A DNA stretch of 64,000 bases from Paraspadella gotoi (lineage: Eukaryota > Chaetognatha), in the NCBI GenBank assembly GCA_051294375.1, contig CM119263.1, positions 18,438,628-18,502,627 on the forward strand, written 5' to 3'. The notes under the pieces were generated by a model. The model was not told where the DNA came from. It did not search any database and worked only from the letters and a program-made list of their open reading frames with translations. Shown here piece after piece: positions 47,531 through 60,546 of this stretch; the stretch's first letter is position 1; every line of letters starts with the position of its first letter. The position numbers were made by a program, and so were the translations under genes.

Positions 47531-48393
47531 ATGGCGCCCGCTTCCAGAGACCTTAGTCGTCGAAACTTCATCCTCCATTTCCGACACAAACTTCCCGAAT
47601 CTCACTCCACACCCCAACCAACTTCCAAGCCCTGGTTTCCCTCAACAACCGCTGTCAACTCATCGTTTCGCCTCTATCCCGCCTCGGAAGTTCCAGATCC
47701 GTGCGGAATTCAACATACTTTCCGGGTAAGAAAAAAAAAAAACTCACTAAACTCTCACTTTTGCCGCTACTTTTTAATTTTTTATGCAAGTTTGGTTTAC
47801 GATTGATACATAAATAGGACCATAACCCTATTCGCCTTTGATCCAACCTCAGCTACCGTCAACCCGGCTGCGGGTCGCGCCTGCCTCCTCAGCGTATTCT
47901 CTCCCTGCAACGAGACGCTAAATTTCTGGACTCACTTTCTTCCTCTCTGCTACGCAACGTGGCAAGCGTTGCACGTCGCGCGTCACGTACGGTGGGCGTT
48001 CGACGGGCGACGCCGACGATGACGAGGGGTGGAACTACGCAGAATTGCCGCTGCCTATTCCTACTGCGCTGCGGTGTTCGGACTCTTGGGCTGACTCCTC
48101 CTGGCGCATCATCATTCTCCAGCGACTTCGAAGGCGAGCAGTCTCTTCTTCATCGACTACGCGGGAAGTGGATTATGGATTTATGGATTGATTTGTGTTG
48201 ATTGATTGATTGACAATAGCGTAACTAATTGCTTTCATCTTTTAAATTAAAAGCGATGTTAAAACTTATTGATTGGTTCGGTCACTTGCATTGGTTTGAA
48301 TAATACGCCCAATCGCTTGTATATCCTCTTCTCCGTCTCTCTGTATCATTCTTATTCTCTCTCTCGTGCATTCATCTCTTCTTTGCTCTTCTC

Positions 48394-48440
<47 letters not shown>

Positions 48441-49758
48441 TGCTTTCCACCCCATCAACCCTCCAGCTTGTACGGGCCTTCGCCACGATCTCCTATTTCT
48501 TCCTCATTCGCCCTCGACATTTCCTCCACAAATCTCTCTTCATTTGGAGGCGCGAATCTCGTCGCCGTTCTTTGTTGCTTCACCTGTTGCCTCCCCGCAA
48601 GTTTAACTTTCCCCGTTCGCTCAAGGTGAGAGTTCGCTCTTACTTTACGAAGCCGACTATTGGTGGAAGATAAGGAGGAGAATGCCAATAAAATGGAAAT
48701 AAAATTGTTTTTAATCAATTAAAAATTTATCACTTATGCCTAGATATGATGAAAAAAAATATTAGATAAATTCAACTTTTACTTTTACTTAGACTAGTCT
48801 TCATACAAAACTACTTCTACTAAGTACTAAGTATTACTATAATTAATCTACTCTACTTGTCTTCAGCACAGTCATATTCATTTCTCCATGTACTTTTTTT
48901 TTTCACCCAAACTCGGCAAACCCTCCAGTCTGTGGTGCGCGCCTCTGTGACCGCGGTGCCCTTCGTCCTCGGCAGCACCCACGGCCTTCGTCGCTCTCTA
49001 CGACGATGCCACCTTCGTTGTGCAATTCGGTCGTCGACGCCCTCAACGCTACTGTCAAGAGTGGACGACTCTTGGAAAGGTGGAGTCAGTTTAACATTAA
49101 GAACTGGCATAAGTTCCGGTTTTTTTCAATCTCGTTTTTTTTCCCTTAATTTTTCTCCTTATTTTTTCCTCTTTCTCCAGACGTTTTTATTCTCTTTTAC
49201 TTTCCTTTTCAACTAATTCTCATGAGTATTATTATCTTTTTCTTTCATCAGGTTCTGGTTTTCTCCTTTATTTTCGATCTGATCTCTGATTGGCCAACTT
49301 TCACAAATGAATCGGCGAATCAAGACGTTTCGTTCTGTTGCGACGCCAATCAGCCAACGAGTAATTTCGTCAGTCACTCGCGTTGGTTTTTAATGGCAGT
49401 GATTATGTTCACCTGTAAGTAATAGAAATTTGTTGATTAAGATTTTAGGTTAACGAAATCATCAACGCACTTTTTTTCTAAAAACTTCAGCCAAAATACC
49501 AGAAAGATTTTTCCTGGAAAATTGAATGTCGTCGGCCACTCCATCAGCTTTTCCACATTTGCATCGCATGGGAGCTTACAAACAGGTAACAGAGTATTGT
49601 TTTGTTTGTTAACTTCTAGTTGAAAGCTAACGCATGGTTCGAATTAAAACATTTTCAGTATCAAATGTTGTTGACCTACTTTCGCGGTCAGCACGTCTCT
49701 CGTCGTGGGAAGGACCCTCGACGGATATCTCGAGGAACGAGACTCGCTACCGACGGTT
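47531..49758 (+). CDS. PAQR family receptor, membrane progestin receptor (PAQR5-like) type; several frame breaks
   Basis: PAQR proteins are seven-pass membrane receptors or hydrolase-like proteins with a conserved metal site (family knowledge). Exons: about 47531-47725 (FNILSG), 47853 to about 48193 (YRQPG, then LLSVFSPCNETLNFWTHFLPL, later LFFIDYAG), 48467-48625, 48929-49079, 49252-49414, 49491-49585 (GHS then HQLFHICIAWELT), 49659 to about 49758 (YQMLLTYF). NET-x-N-x-W-T-H, the FxDY motif and HQLFH are PAQR landmarks, and exon order fits. At least three one-base frame breaks are present: after YRQPG, near RFFPGKLN, and inside GHSHQ. There is also an in-frame TGA near 48089, and the ATG at 47531 is in another frame. 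Either a decayed gene or uncorrected sequencing indels; intact splice sites favour the latter. Confidence 0.72.
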
Positions 49759-52313
49759 GGTTTAAATTGGGGTTGGGGTTGGAGCTGGGGTTTGGGGCTG
49801 GGGGGTGGTGGGTTGGGGTGGGTGGGTTGCAGTCCGCGAGATAAGGGAGGAGATGGGCGATAGGTTTAGGTTCCGAGGAAAGGGGAAAGACACCAAAAGT
49901 TGGTGGTAGAAAGGGAGTATAGGGATAAGTATGAAGAACCAGAACAATAATCGGAGGAATTTGTCAAAAAGTGGTTCAAGAATGTTAATTAAGAGAGAAG
50001 AAAAATATGACATTGAGGAATAAGATCTTGGGGTATACCACAAGGACTTTATCATGGAAAAGCGAGATGAATATCTTGATTGACGAAGCGATCAGTTTCA
50101 AGGTCAAACAAAATTCAAACATCGTGTCAGATCGGACGTCGCACAAACTTTCCGTTGAAGAAGGAGAAAAAATCCAATCGAATATTGTCAAACGGGAAAG
50201 GATTTATGCAAGGGATAAAAAAACGGTTATTTCATGCCAGAAATATGAAACTTGATATTAAATTTCAAGTTGGGTAATAAAACGACCGCAATAACGTCAA
50301 AGTTTACGATCTGAAAAATATTACAATCCGTGCTTATTTCTAGTTTCCCGTTTCTTAAAAAAAAAAGAAGATAATATCCCTGCCTGTTTCATTTCGTTTT
50401 TCAATTTAACGACTGATAATTTCTTAATCTTAAATTTCTTCAAAGCAATAATTTTATTGCTTTCGAATCGAGGAACGTTTCTGAAATTTTCTGAAATAAT
50501 TTCTCCTATCTCGAACGAGCATGCTCTCTATTTTCATATCGATCCATTTTTTTCCCGAAATAAAGAAAGGGAAAAAAAGGGCGCGAAATTCGTATCGGAG
50601 TTTTTCTCTCCAATTCTTATGTAACAGAAAAGAGAGAGAAAAAATCCTCTTTTTTTTTTTTTTTTTTTTTGGTCGCCCCCTTTTCGCTTCTCTTAATTTA
50701 TTCCCTCTATAAACCAGTTTTCCATTTCCATCTCTCCGTTTTCTTCCGGCGCGGGTTATCTTTCTCTCGCAGCGCCGAATGCCGGAGAATCTCCGGCAAA
50801 GCCTCGACGCCCACGGCTTGTTTGGGGCCGAAAGTCGCGATGGCGAAACGTCAGTGGCTTTCGACATTGTCGTCGATTCTGAATGCGAAAATTGATCCGG
50901 TAGGGGGTTGTGAACCCATTGGCCCGAAGTGAGCGTTCGCAATGGTCTCAACTTAACATTAAGCATTGCGTATCTCATTTATTAAATTGTAAGTCTCTTG
51001 TACCACAGACGTATATTAGTATTTTCTTCCTTTCCTTTCTTTCTCTCCTTGCGCTCCGTTCCCCACCCACCCACCCCATCCCACTTCACCTCTCCCCTCC
51101 ATCTTTCACCTGCCTCTAAAACGATCCTTCTTTCCCCTCCCTCCTTTGTCTTCGCCCACACGAGATAAGTTCTCCGGGTTTGTTTATTATCGTCCGATTC
51201 TTTCAACTCTCGCTTTTCCCAAATTTTCCTCTTTACATACGGGTTTTTTTTTTTTTTCCAAATGGGAAATCGGGAGGGATTATTCGACCGAAATCTATGG
51301 AACTGAGTTACATCCGGAGGTCATTTTTTTTTTTGGCTGGTTAGGAGGAGAGAGGATTTTTTTGGATGGGGGAGGGTTGATCGCGTTTTGGGAGTGGGTC
51401 GAAGTGGCATCGCAAAGTATTCGCTCAACCCTGGGATTCTCCTCGGCGCGTTCTTGTCCTCTTGTAAACAAACAAATCGTTCGAGAGACAAAAATGGAAA
51501 TTCGGCGGAAATGGGGGGAATTATATTTTAGATTCTATTTGTCGATTTTTATAAAAGCCTTCACCTCCTACGTTTTCATTTTCTACATATTTCAAAATTT
51601 AAATGTTTGTAATATGTAAAACTGGTAGATAAACAAAGTCGCTGCCAACGGCGAATCGAATTCTTAAAAAAAGAAAAAGAAAAAAGAAATCGTAGATTCG
51701 GTTTTTCCCGGTTCTTCGTCGTCACTTCTTGTCTCTCCGTGTTTTCCCGGCGTCCCCCGCCGTCTCTTGTTTTCCTTTTGTTTTCTTTTGTTTTCCTCTT
51801 CTCGATTTCTTGAGATTTGTTGTTTCGCCAGCGTGAGGATCTGCTCGTGATTCGAGGGCAAAGTTGCGTCGTTTCGGGTTTTTCTCTTCCCTTTATAGCT
51901 CTCCTCCGACGTCTGTCTTCCTGTTTTTACGTCACTCGTCCGCGTGTCTTTCTGTTTTGTGTCACTCTGTCTTTGGTTGTATTTCTATCTACATCCCTTT
52001 CAGTCTTGTTTTCTTTTCTCTCAATTTTCTTTATTGTTTTCTTTTCTAGATTATACTCATTCCTCTTTTTTTTCGTTTAAACATCACCCTTCTTTTCTAC
52101 TCTGACCTTTTCCCATTTTGTTTCCGTTTTTCCTTTCCTACTTCTCTCCTTTTCTCCTCTTCTCCTCTTCTTTTTTCCCTTTTCCCCTTCTTTTCTTTCC
52201 TATTCCCTCCACAAGTTTTACGCGCGGAAATTGTATTCGAAAACAAGGAGAGATCGAAACATTGTTTTACATTTCCCTCTGGGCGTCGAGGCCTCTACTT
52301 CAAACGATTTTAA

Positions 52314-52314
<1 letters not shown>

Positions 52315-52380
<66 letters not shown>

Positions 52381-52396
52381 GCTCTCTCTCTCTCTG
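52315..52396 (+). repeat. (CT)n microsatellite
   Basis: CT array in the left palindrome arm; its inverse is at 61382-61456. Confidence 0.9.
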
Positions 52397-53809
52397 ACAA
52401 ACACACTTTATTTCCTCATTTCCTCCCCCTTCCTCTTTCCTTTCACTCCCACTCACCTTCCTCTCCTCTTACCACCCTTGACCAGGCTTGCCAATATAAT
52501 TATATCCGAGGCCATAAAGAACGTCCCTCGCTAGCGCCCCCCTCTCTCCCGCCTCTGCCGCTTCAGGTTCTCTTTCTCTTTAGCCTTTTGTTTCTCAATC
52601 GCCGTCGCCAGATGCGTTACTCGTCGTGGCGAAGTGTTACATACATGGGTTCTGGCTTGCAGTTGGGTTCGAGAACATCAGCTGATGTGGCTCTGCAAAG
52701 GCTACATGTTCCTTCTTCTGACAGAGAATGAATCCATTCTTAGACTGTCTGTTAAAATAAAAGACAACCATTTGCCGTTTTCTCTATTAATCCGTCTGTC
52801 CCTCTATCACTTTCGCTGCGAACTTCTTTTTACATCCAGAGAGTCCAACCACACCCGTTTTTTTTTTCGCGCCCTATTTCGAAAGCGATAATTTTCCATT
52901 TTCGAAGCGATAAACATTATCATCATTTTCGAAATGGAAATTAAATGGCAGCCAGCGACGGCGAAGCGGAAAAAAAAAAAGTTCGGGACGGTTGCCAAGA
53001 GACGGTTGGCTTTGCCAAGAACGGACCGTTTTCAGATCTGGCGGCCTCCCAGTCCACCCTTCCCGCCCCGCGATTCGCCAGTTCGATTCGCCTTTTCCAG
53101 CCTTGCCCTTCCTCTCTTTCGAGCCTCCTCTCGCTCACTCCCCTCTTCGTCTTTTCCGTCCTCTTAACAACGACACTCTCGCCGCCGATCCTTATCGGTT
53201 TTATCGTTTTCCCAGTACTCTCGTCGTCGTCTCGTCTCGTCGTCGTCCGCGCAAAGATTCCGTCATCGAAATCGACACGGCCGTAATTTCCGCTTCGGTT
53301 TTGACCTCGTTTCCACGAAATTCTTGCTGAGCGATTTCGACTTTTATGACCGAAAATTTGTTGTATTCGACCGATTTTCTTGAGGCGGTGCATTGCTGGA
53401 CATTTATACATTAACGCGAGTTTCTTGATCCTTGATGTTCAACTCATTGTTGCGGGCAATTTTTTTTCAGTATCCTGCGGTTTGTTGCGGAACCATCTCC
53501 TCTTTCTTCGCAGCACTCTCTCCGCATTCCAGCGCGATTCCTTGGCGTGACATTTGGACCGAGACGCGAGACGCCGATATGGCTTTAGTGGAGACTCCGT
53601 TTCCCAGGCGACTCAGTCTCTCGCCAGCAGACGTCAGTAAATGATGTCGCGAAGCCTAGACTCAAATCAAATTGCTAGCGTCTGCTGAAAATTTTTTTTT
53701 AAATTTTCGATGTCATAGACATTTTTCAATTAAATTAGGAATTGATATTTGGTAAGAAGAAGGAGTTTTATTTTTACAAAACAACGATATATTTATTTAA
53801 ACGAGATAT

Positions 53810-53842
53810 GTTTCGACTCTGTTTTTTTCGAGTCTTCATCAG
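53810..53842 (-). ncRNA. Hammerhead-like motif, left palindrome arm
   Basis: Inverse copy of the 59912-59943 motif: CTGATGA, stem GACTC/GAGTC, GAAAC on the minus strand. Confidence 0.3.
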
Positions 53843-55543
53843 CGCTTTTTGATATTCAAACATTTTACCTAAACTTTTTTTCATTTTGTTGTTCTCTAAC
53901 TATTAATATTTACTTTTTTTACGAGATATTCAACGATAACATTTTTCACATCCTCGCATCCATAACGTATACATAAATTGGGTGCTACTGGCGATGCTCT
54001 TTTATTAGCGACGCATTTTCTCCAGCGAGCAAAGACGCCTGGTGCGTCGTAAAATCATTGGCATCCTTTCTCTAGTGGCGCAATGAGGCTGCACAAAAAT
54101 GCGACGCAGTGACGCAGTAAAGCTCCGCTGCATTTCGCTGCAGGCTGGCAGCAATGTGCGTGCGGTAATGAATTGGCGATCTTCGCGACAGAGACGAATG
54201 GTTTTCCGGAAATATCAACCCTATGAATCTTTTTTTGTTTTGAAAATGCTCCGTCTTTATTTTCTTTGTTGGGAAATTCTCATTTCGTTGAATAACTAAA
54301 GTCGTGTGAATTGCATAATAATGCTCTAATTTTTTGGTTTTTTTGTACTTAAAGCACTCTTTATTTCAGACCCTGATGTTGTGTAAAAGAAGTTTACAAA
54401 TGAACCACGAAGTTATCTAAATTGGTTGTAAACTAAATCGTAATCTATCTCAGGGTTAAACGCAGTTCGTTTGATAAAAGTCACTTTTTTTTTATAACGA
54501 TGCTTTTTGTCTTATTCTTTCCTGTTTGACATTTTCTGAATTCTAATTCTCCGCCATTCTTCGCTATATCTCTTTGTCTATCTTTTTAACTTTATTGTTT
54601 ATGTCCTCTTTTGTCTTTTAATTTAGTTCTTATTAATCTTTTTGTCTATTAATTTGTCAGTGAATCTTCTTGGACCGACTCGTTATCAATTTCCTCAATC
54701 TTTCTTCTTTATCCTTCTTCCAAATGTTTCCTCCTGGACCTCCTCTTCCCTCGGACTCAGCTCGCCGCGCTGCTCATATTTGTTTACATTCTTGTCGTCC
54801 TCTGTTTTTCTTTGTTGTCTTTTTTTTTTTTGTTTACGCAGTTTTTAACAGATTTTTACCGATTACACTCGAGAAAAACAAATGTTTTCTCGTTCTTCGA
54901 GTGCAAAGGCAAGAAATGACTTTGTCAACTCCATCATTAGGAAAGTTTGAAAATTCCGAACTATGGAAAAATCATTAGCGTAATTCCGATGAACAAATCT
55001 TGTTTATTTTGACGTCGACGACTTTTAACGAGCGCGACGACGACGACGAAAGCGACGATTAGACGGCAATTGCACCGGCGACAAGGTCGTTTAATTAATG
55101 ATGCCGTAACAACGGATTCAGGGAGTTGAACATTTGAGAATTTAAAAATAAAAACGATAATAATAATGATAAAAAAATATCGCCATTTTAAAAAGTTTTT
55201 TTCAGAAAATATCAAAACTATTTGTTCGATGTGTTAAGCTTTTAAAAATTAAAAGAGAAGTAAAGGGAGGGCGAGGAGATGAAAAATTGTTTATTAGATT
55301 CTCAAGTTTTAAGAAAAAAAATTATATGAACGGAAACTTGAAAATCAGAATGAAAAGTTGTTTCGGTAAAAAAAGGAAAGCAAAAGTCGTTTAGAATCTT
55401 TGTCAAACTCAAAGAGTTTGAACCCGAAGTTTGAAACTAAATGACTTTTTTTTTCTTTTCCTTTCGTCGAACGCGAGACGTCATCAAGGTTTAAGTGATG
55501 GGGATTTCGTAGAAGGGGAGGGGAGGGAGAGAGAGGAAGAAGA

Positions 55544-55620
<77 letters not shown>

Positions 55621-56649
55621 GAAGAGAGAGAGCCATAACGCTGGCCAAGATCGCGAGAGGACAGAGTGAGGGGGCGGACGAAGTAACGGGTAAGTCTCAG
55701 CTGTCGCTTGCTCGCTAAACATAATAGACGGGGAATAGAATGTCATTGGGCGCGTTGAGAGTGGAACTGGAAGGGTGGTAGAAGTGCAGGGAGATGGGAA
55801 TGCCGCACTTTCGTGGAAGTTTATGAAGAGAAAAGTGAAAAAGGGGCGAGATCTGTGGAGGTATAAACGTTCGAGGGGAAGGCGGGCGCGCCTCGGCTCG
55901 GCTGGCGGTTGTCGATGGGCTCAGGAAAGAATCTCTCCGGCGGCTGCGATGCATCGTGAAGGAATTAATGTTGGGAGAGAAAAAAAATTCAAGAGACTTA
56001 GTTTCCTACTTCGTCGAATGCTGAGTTTTGAAGAGACGTTTTGTAGTCAGGATGGACGAAAATTTTTTTCAGCTCTTAATCTCGAGTGAAAAGTGATTTT
56101 GTGAAGAGTTTTTTGACTAAAGACCAGTTAGAAAACGTTAAATCTCATTTTTTACTTTTCACTCAACTTTTTATTCAAGGACCTTTTTCAACCTTTTTAA
56201 ATCAAACCTCTAAGTTTGGCTTTGTTTTTAAACCAACTGTTAAGGCTTAAGTCTAGATCGACGACGACGACGCTGACAACGACGGGAAGGGCGACGACAA
56301 CGAAAAAGACCCCAGCGGTCCTGAACGAGAAGGGGGGGGCGGGTGCTACGGTTTCGTCCTTCGATTAAGGGAAGCGAAACCCTTGTTGACGGCTTGTTGC
56401 TGTTTCTTGTTTTGTGGATATTTTTCTTTGTTCCGGTTTTATTTTTTTACTTTTTCTTTATATCTTTGCTACCTTCTGCAATATACAGTAGAATCAATGG
56501 TAAAAATAATAATTTTTTTTCGTTGTCCTCTTTGTTGCTGTCATTCTTAACCATTTTCATTTTATTATTTTTTTTTAATCGAAAACAGTACAACGATTGT
56601 CAGTATGCCTGCTGAATAGGGATATTCTAATGGACATCGACGAAAGAGG

Positions 56650-56703
<54 letters not shown>

Positions 56704-56984
56704 TAGAAGAGAGAGAGACCAACCCCCTCAAGCTCTCTAACGGACGTCGGATAATGGCGGACCGCATTTAATGATGATTTCTTTCCTTTTCCTCTCTTTT
56801 CCTCCGCTCCTTTTACCTCTCTCCATTACTCCTCTCTCGCGCACTTTTTTCCTCCAGTAACTTTTTTTTAATCCCGTCTCTTAATTCTTTTTTTATTTCC
56901 TTTTTCTTTTCCTTTCTTTTGATTCTACCTTCACAGCGCTCAATCATGGTACACCTCCGATTGCGGGAAAATGCCACAGAGAGC

Positions 56985-57034
<50 letters not shown>

Positions 57035-57059
57035 NNNNNNNNNNNNNNNNNNNNNNNNN
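57035..57059. other. Assembly gap (25 N) at the palindrome centre
   Basis: Lies in a GA tract exactly where the two inverted arms meet. Confidence 0.99.
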
Positions 57060-57333
57060 CGTGGCATTTTCCCCGCAATCGGAGGTGTACCATGATTGAG
57101 CGCTGTGAAGGTAGAATCAAAAGAAAGGAAGAAAAAGGAAATAAAAAAAGAATTAAGAGACGGGATTAAAAAAAAAGTTACTTGGAGGAAAAAAGTGCGC
57201 GAGAGAGGAAGTAATGGAGAGAGGTAAAAGGAGCGGAGGAAAAGAGAGGAAAAGGAAAGAAATCATCATTAAATGCGGTCCGCCATTATCCGACGTCCGT
57301 TAGAGAGCTTGAGGGGGTTGGTCTCTCTCTCTA

Positions 57334-57387
<54 letters not shown>

Positions 57388-57620
57388 CCGGTCGATGTCC
57401 ATTAGAATATCCCTATTCAGCAGGCATACTGACAATCAGTTGGTACTGTTTTCGATTAAAAAAAATAATAAAATAAAAATGGGTTAAGAATGACAGCAAC
57501 AAAGAGGACAACAAAAAACAACTTTATTATTTTTACTATTGGTTTTACTGTATATATGCAGAAGGTAGCAAAGATATAAAGAAAAGTAAAAAAATAAAAC
57601 CGGAACAAAGAAAAATATCC

Positions 57621-57630
57621 NNNNNNNNNN
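57621..57630. other. Assembly gap (10 N) in repeat C
   Basis: Compared with 44563-44925, about 360 bp are missing here, so the gap length is nominal. Confidence 0.99.
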
Positions 57631-58069
57631 CGTCCATCCTGACTACAAACGTCTCTTCAAAACTCAGCATTCGACGAAGTAGGAAACTAAGTCTCTTGAA
57701 TTTTTTTTCTCTCCCAACATTAATTCCTTCACGATGCATCGCAGCCGCCGGAGAGATTCTTTCCTGAGCCCATCGACAACCGCCAGCCGAGCCGAGGCGC
57801 GCCCGCCTTCCCCTCGAACGTTAGTACCTCACAGATCTCGCGCCTTTTTCACTTTTCTCTTCATAAACTTCCACGAAAGTGCGGCATTCCCATCTCCCTG
57901 CACTTCTACCACCCTTCCAGTTCCACTCTCAACGCGCCCAATGACATTCTATTCCCCGTCTATTATGTTTAGCGAGCAAGCGACAGCTGAGACTTACCCG
58001 TTACTTCGTCCGCCCCCTCCACTCTGTCTCTCTCGCGATCTTGCCAGCGTTATGGCTCTCTCTCTCTCT

Positions 58070-58222
58070 NNNNNNNNNNNNNNNNNNNNNNNNNNNNNNN
58101 NNNNNNNNNNNNNNNNNNNNNNNNNNNNNNNNNNNNNNNNNNNNNNNNNNNNNNNNNNNNNNNNNNNNNNNNNNNNNNNNNNNNNNNNNNNNNNNNNNNN
58201 NNNNNNNNNNNNNNNNNNNNNN
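58070..58222. other. Assembly gap (153 N) in a CT tract
   Basis: Replaces the CT array seen at 45336-45445 in the matching copy. Confidence 0.99.
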
Positions 58223-59911
58223 CCCTCCCCTTCTACGAAATCCCCCATCACTTAAACCTTGATGACGTCTCGCGTTCGACGAAAGGAAAAGAAAAAAAAG
58301 TCATTTAGTTTCAAACTTCGGGTTCAAACTCTTTGAGTTGACAAAGATTCTAAACGACTTTTGCTTTCCTTTTTTTACCGAAACAACTTTTCATTCTGAT
58401 TTGCAAGTTTCCGTTCATATAATATTTTTTCTTAAAACTTGAGAATCTAATAAACAATTTTTCATCTCCCTCGCCCTCTTTACTTCTCTTTTAATTTTTA
58501 AAAGCTTAACACATCGAACAAATAGTTTTGATATTTTCTGAAAAAAACTTTTTAAAATGGCGATATTTTTTTTATCATTATTATTATTATCGTTTTTATT
58601 TTTTAAATTCTCAAATGTTCAACTCCCTGAATCCGTTGTTACGGCCATCATTAATTAAACGACCTTGTCGCCGGTGCAATTGCCGTTCTAATCGTCGCTT
58701 TCGTCGTCGTCGTCGTCGTTAAAGTCGTCGACGTCAAAATAAACAAGATTTGTTCATCGGAATTACGCTAATGATTTTTCCATAGTTCGAGAATTTTCAA
58801 ACTTTCCTAATGATGGAGTTGACAAAGTCATTTCTTGCCTTTGCAACTCGAAGAACGAGAAAACATTTGTTTTCTCTCGAGTGTAATCGGTAAAAATCTG
58901 TTAAAAACTGCGTAAACAAAACAAAAAGACAACAAAGAAAAACAAGAGGACGACAAGAATGTAAACAAATATGAGCAGCGCGGCGAGCTGAGTCCGAGGG
59001 AAGAGGAGGTCCAGGAGGAAACATTTGGGAAGAAGGATAAAGAAGAAAGATTGAGGAAATTGATAACGAGTCGGTCCAAGAAGATTCACTGACAAAATTA
59101 ATAGACAAAAAGAATTAATAAGAACTAAAATTAAAAGACAAAAGAGGACATAAAACAATAAAGTTAAAAGATAGACAAAGAGATATAGCGGAAGAATGGC
59201 GGAGAATTAGAATTCAGAAAATGTCAAACAGGAAAGAATAAGACAAAAAGCATCGTTATAAAAAAAAAAGTGACTTTTATCAAACGAACTGCGTTTAACC
59301 TTTGAGATAGATTACGATTTAAGTTTAACAACCAATTTAGATAACTTCGTGGTTCATTTGTAACTTCTTTTACACAACATCAGGGTCTGAAATAAAGAGT
59401 GCTTTAAGTACAAAAAAACCATAAAAATTAGAACATTTTATAGCAATTCACACGACTTTAGTTATTCAACGAAATGAGAAATTTCCCCACAAAGAAAATA
59501 AAGACGGAGCATTTTCAAAACAAAAAAGATTCATAGGGTTGATATTTCCGGAAAACCATTCGTCTCTGTCGCGAAGATCGCCAATTCATTACCGCCGCAC
59601 AATGCTGCAGCTGCAGCGAAATGCAGCGGAGCTTTACTGCGTCACTGCGTCGCATTTTTGTGCAGCCTCATTGCGCCACTAGAGAAAGGATGCCAATGAT
59701 TTTACGACGCACCAGGCGTCTTTGCTCGCTGGAGAAAATGCGTCGCTAATAAAAGAGCATCGCCAGTAGCACCCAATTTATGTATACGTTATGGATGCGA
59801 GGATGTGAAAAATGTTATCGTTGAATATCTCGTTAAGAAAGTAAATATTAATAGTTAGAGAACAACAAAATGAAAAAAAGTTTAGGTAAAATGTTTGAAT
59901 ATCAAAAAGCG

Positions 59912-59943
59912 CTGATGAAGACTCGAAAAAACAGAGTCGAAAC
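59912..59943 (+). ncRNA. Hammerhead-like motif, right palindrome arm
   Basis: CTGATGA, then a 5-bp hairpin (GACTC / GAGTC with an A-rich loop), then GAAAC: the conserved core order of hammerhead ribozymes, as found in Penelope-like and related retroelements. An extra A precedes the hairpin, and I cannot find a perfect NUH cleavage site with closed stems I and III. So it is hammerhead-like only. Confidence 0.3.
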
Positions 59944-60508
59944 ATATCCGTTAAATAAATATATCGTTGTTTGTAAAATAATAAAAACTCTCTTCTTTGT
60001 ACACAAATATCAATTCCTAATTTAATTGAAAAATGTCTAATGACATCGAAAATTTAAAAAAAAATTTCAGGCAGACGCTAGCAATTTTGATTTGAGTCTA
60101 GGCTTCGCGACATCATTTACTGACGTCTGCTGGCGAGAGACTGAGTCGCCTGGGAAACGGAGTCTCCACTAAAGCCATATCGGCGTCTCGGCGTCTCGGT
60201 CCAAATGTCACGCCAAGGAATCGCGCTGGAATGCGGAGAGAGTGCTGCGAAGAAAGAGGAGATGGTTCCGCAACAAACCGCAGATACTGAAAAAAATGCC
60301 GCAACAATGAAGTTGAACATCAAGGATCAAGAAACCTCGCGTTAATGTATAAAATGTCCAGCAATGCACCGCCTCAAGAAAATCGGTCGAATACAACAAA
60401 TTTTCGGTCATAAAAGTCGAAATCGCTCAGCAAGAATTTCGTGGAAACGAGGTCAAAACCGAAGCGGAAATTACGCCGTGTCGATTTCGATGACGGAATC
60501 TTTGGCGG

Positions 60509-60546
<38 letters not shown>

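Larger units (their letters stand above)
49780..57034. repeat. Left arm of a 14-kb palindrome
   Basis: The reverse complement of the window end (64000 back to 57060) matches this arm throughout. Examples are the G-rich start (GGTTGCAGTCCGCG), the GGTATACCACAAGGAC segment near 50032 and the CGACGTCCGTTAGAGAGC segment near the centre. Arms differ by scattered short indels. No recognised gene; CpG-rich blocks at 50730-50930 and 52930-53330 could hold promoters. Confidence 0.9.

Noticed and set aside
49766-49830. Telomeric repeat at the palindrome arm end (GGGGTTGG-like)
   Set aside because: The units are irregular and short and do not match a known animal telomere repeat such as TTAGGG.
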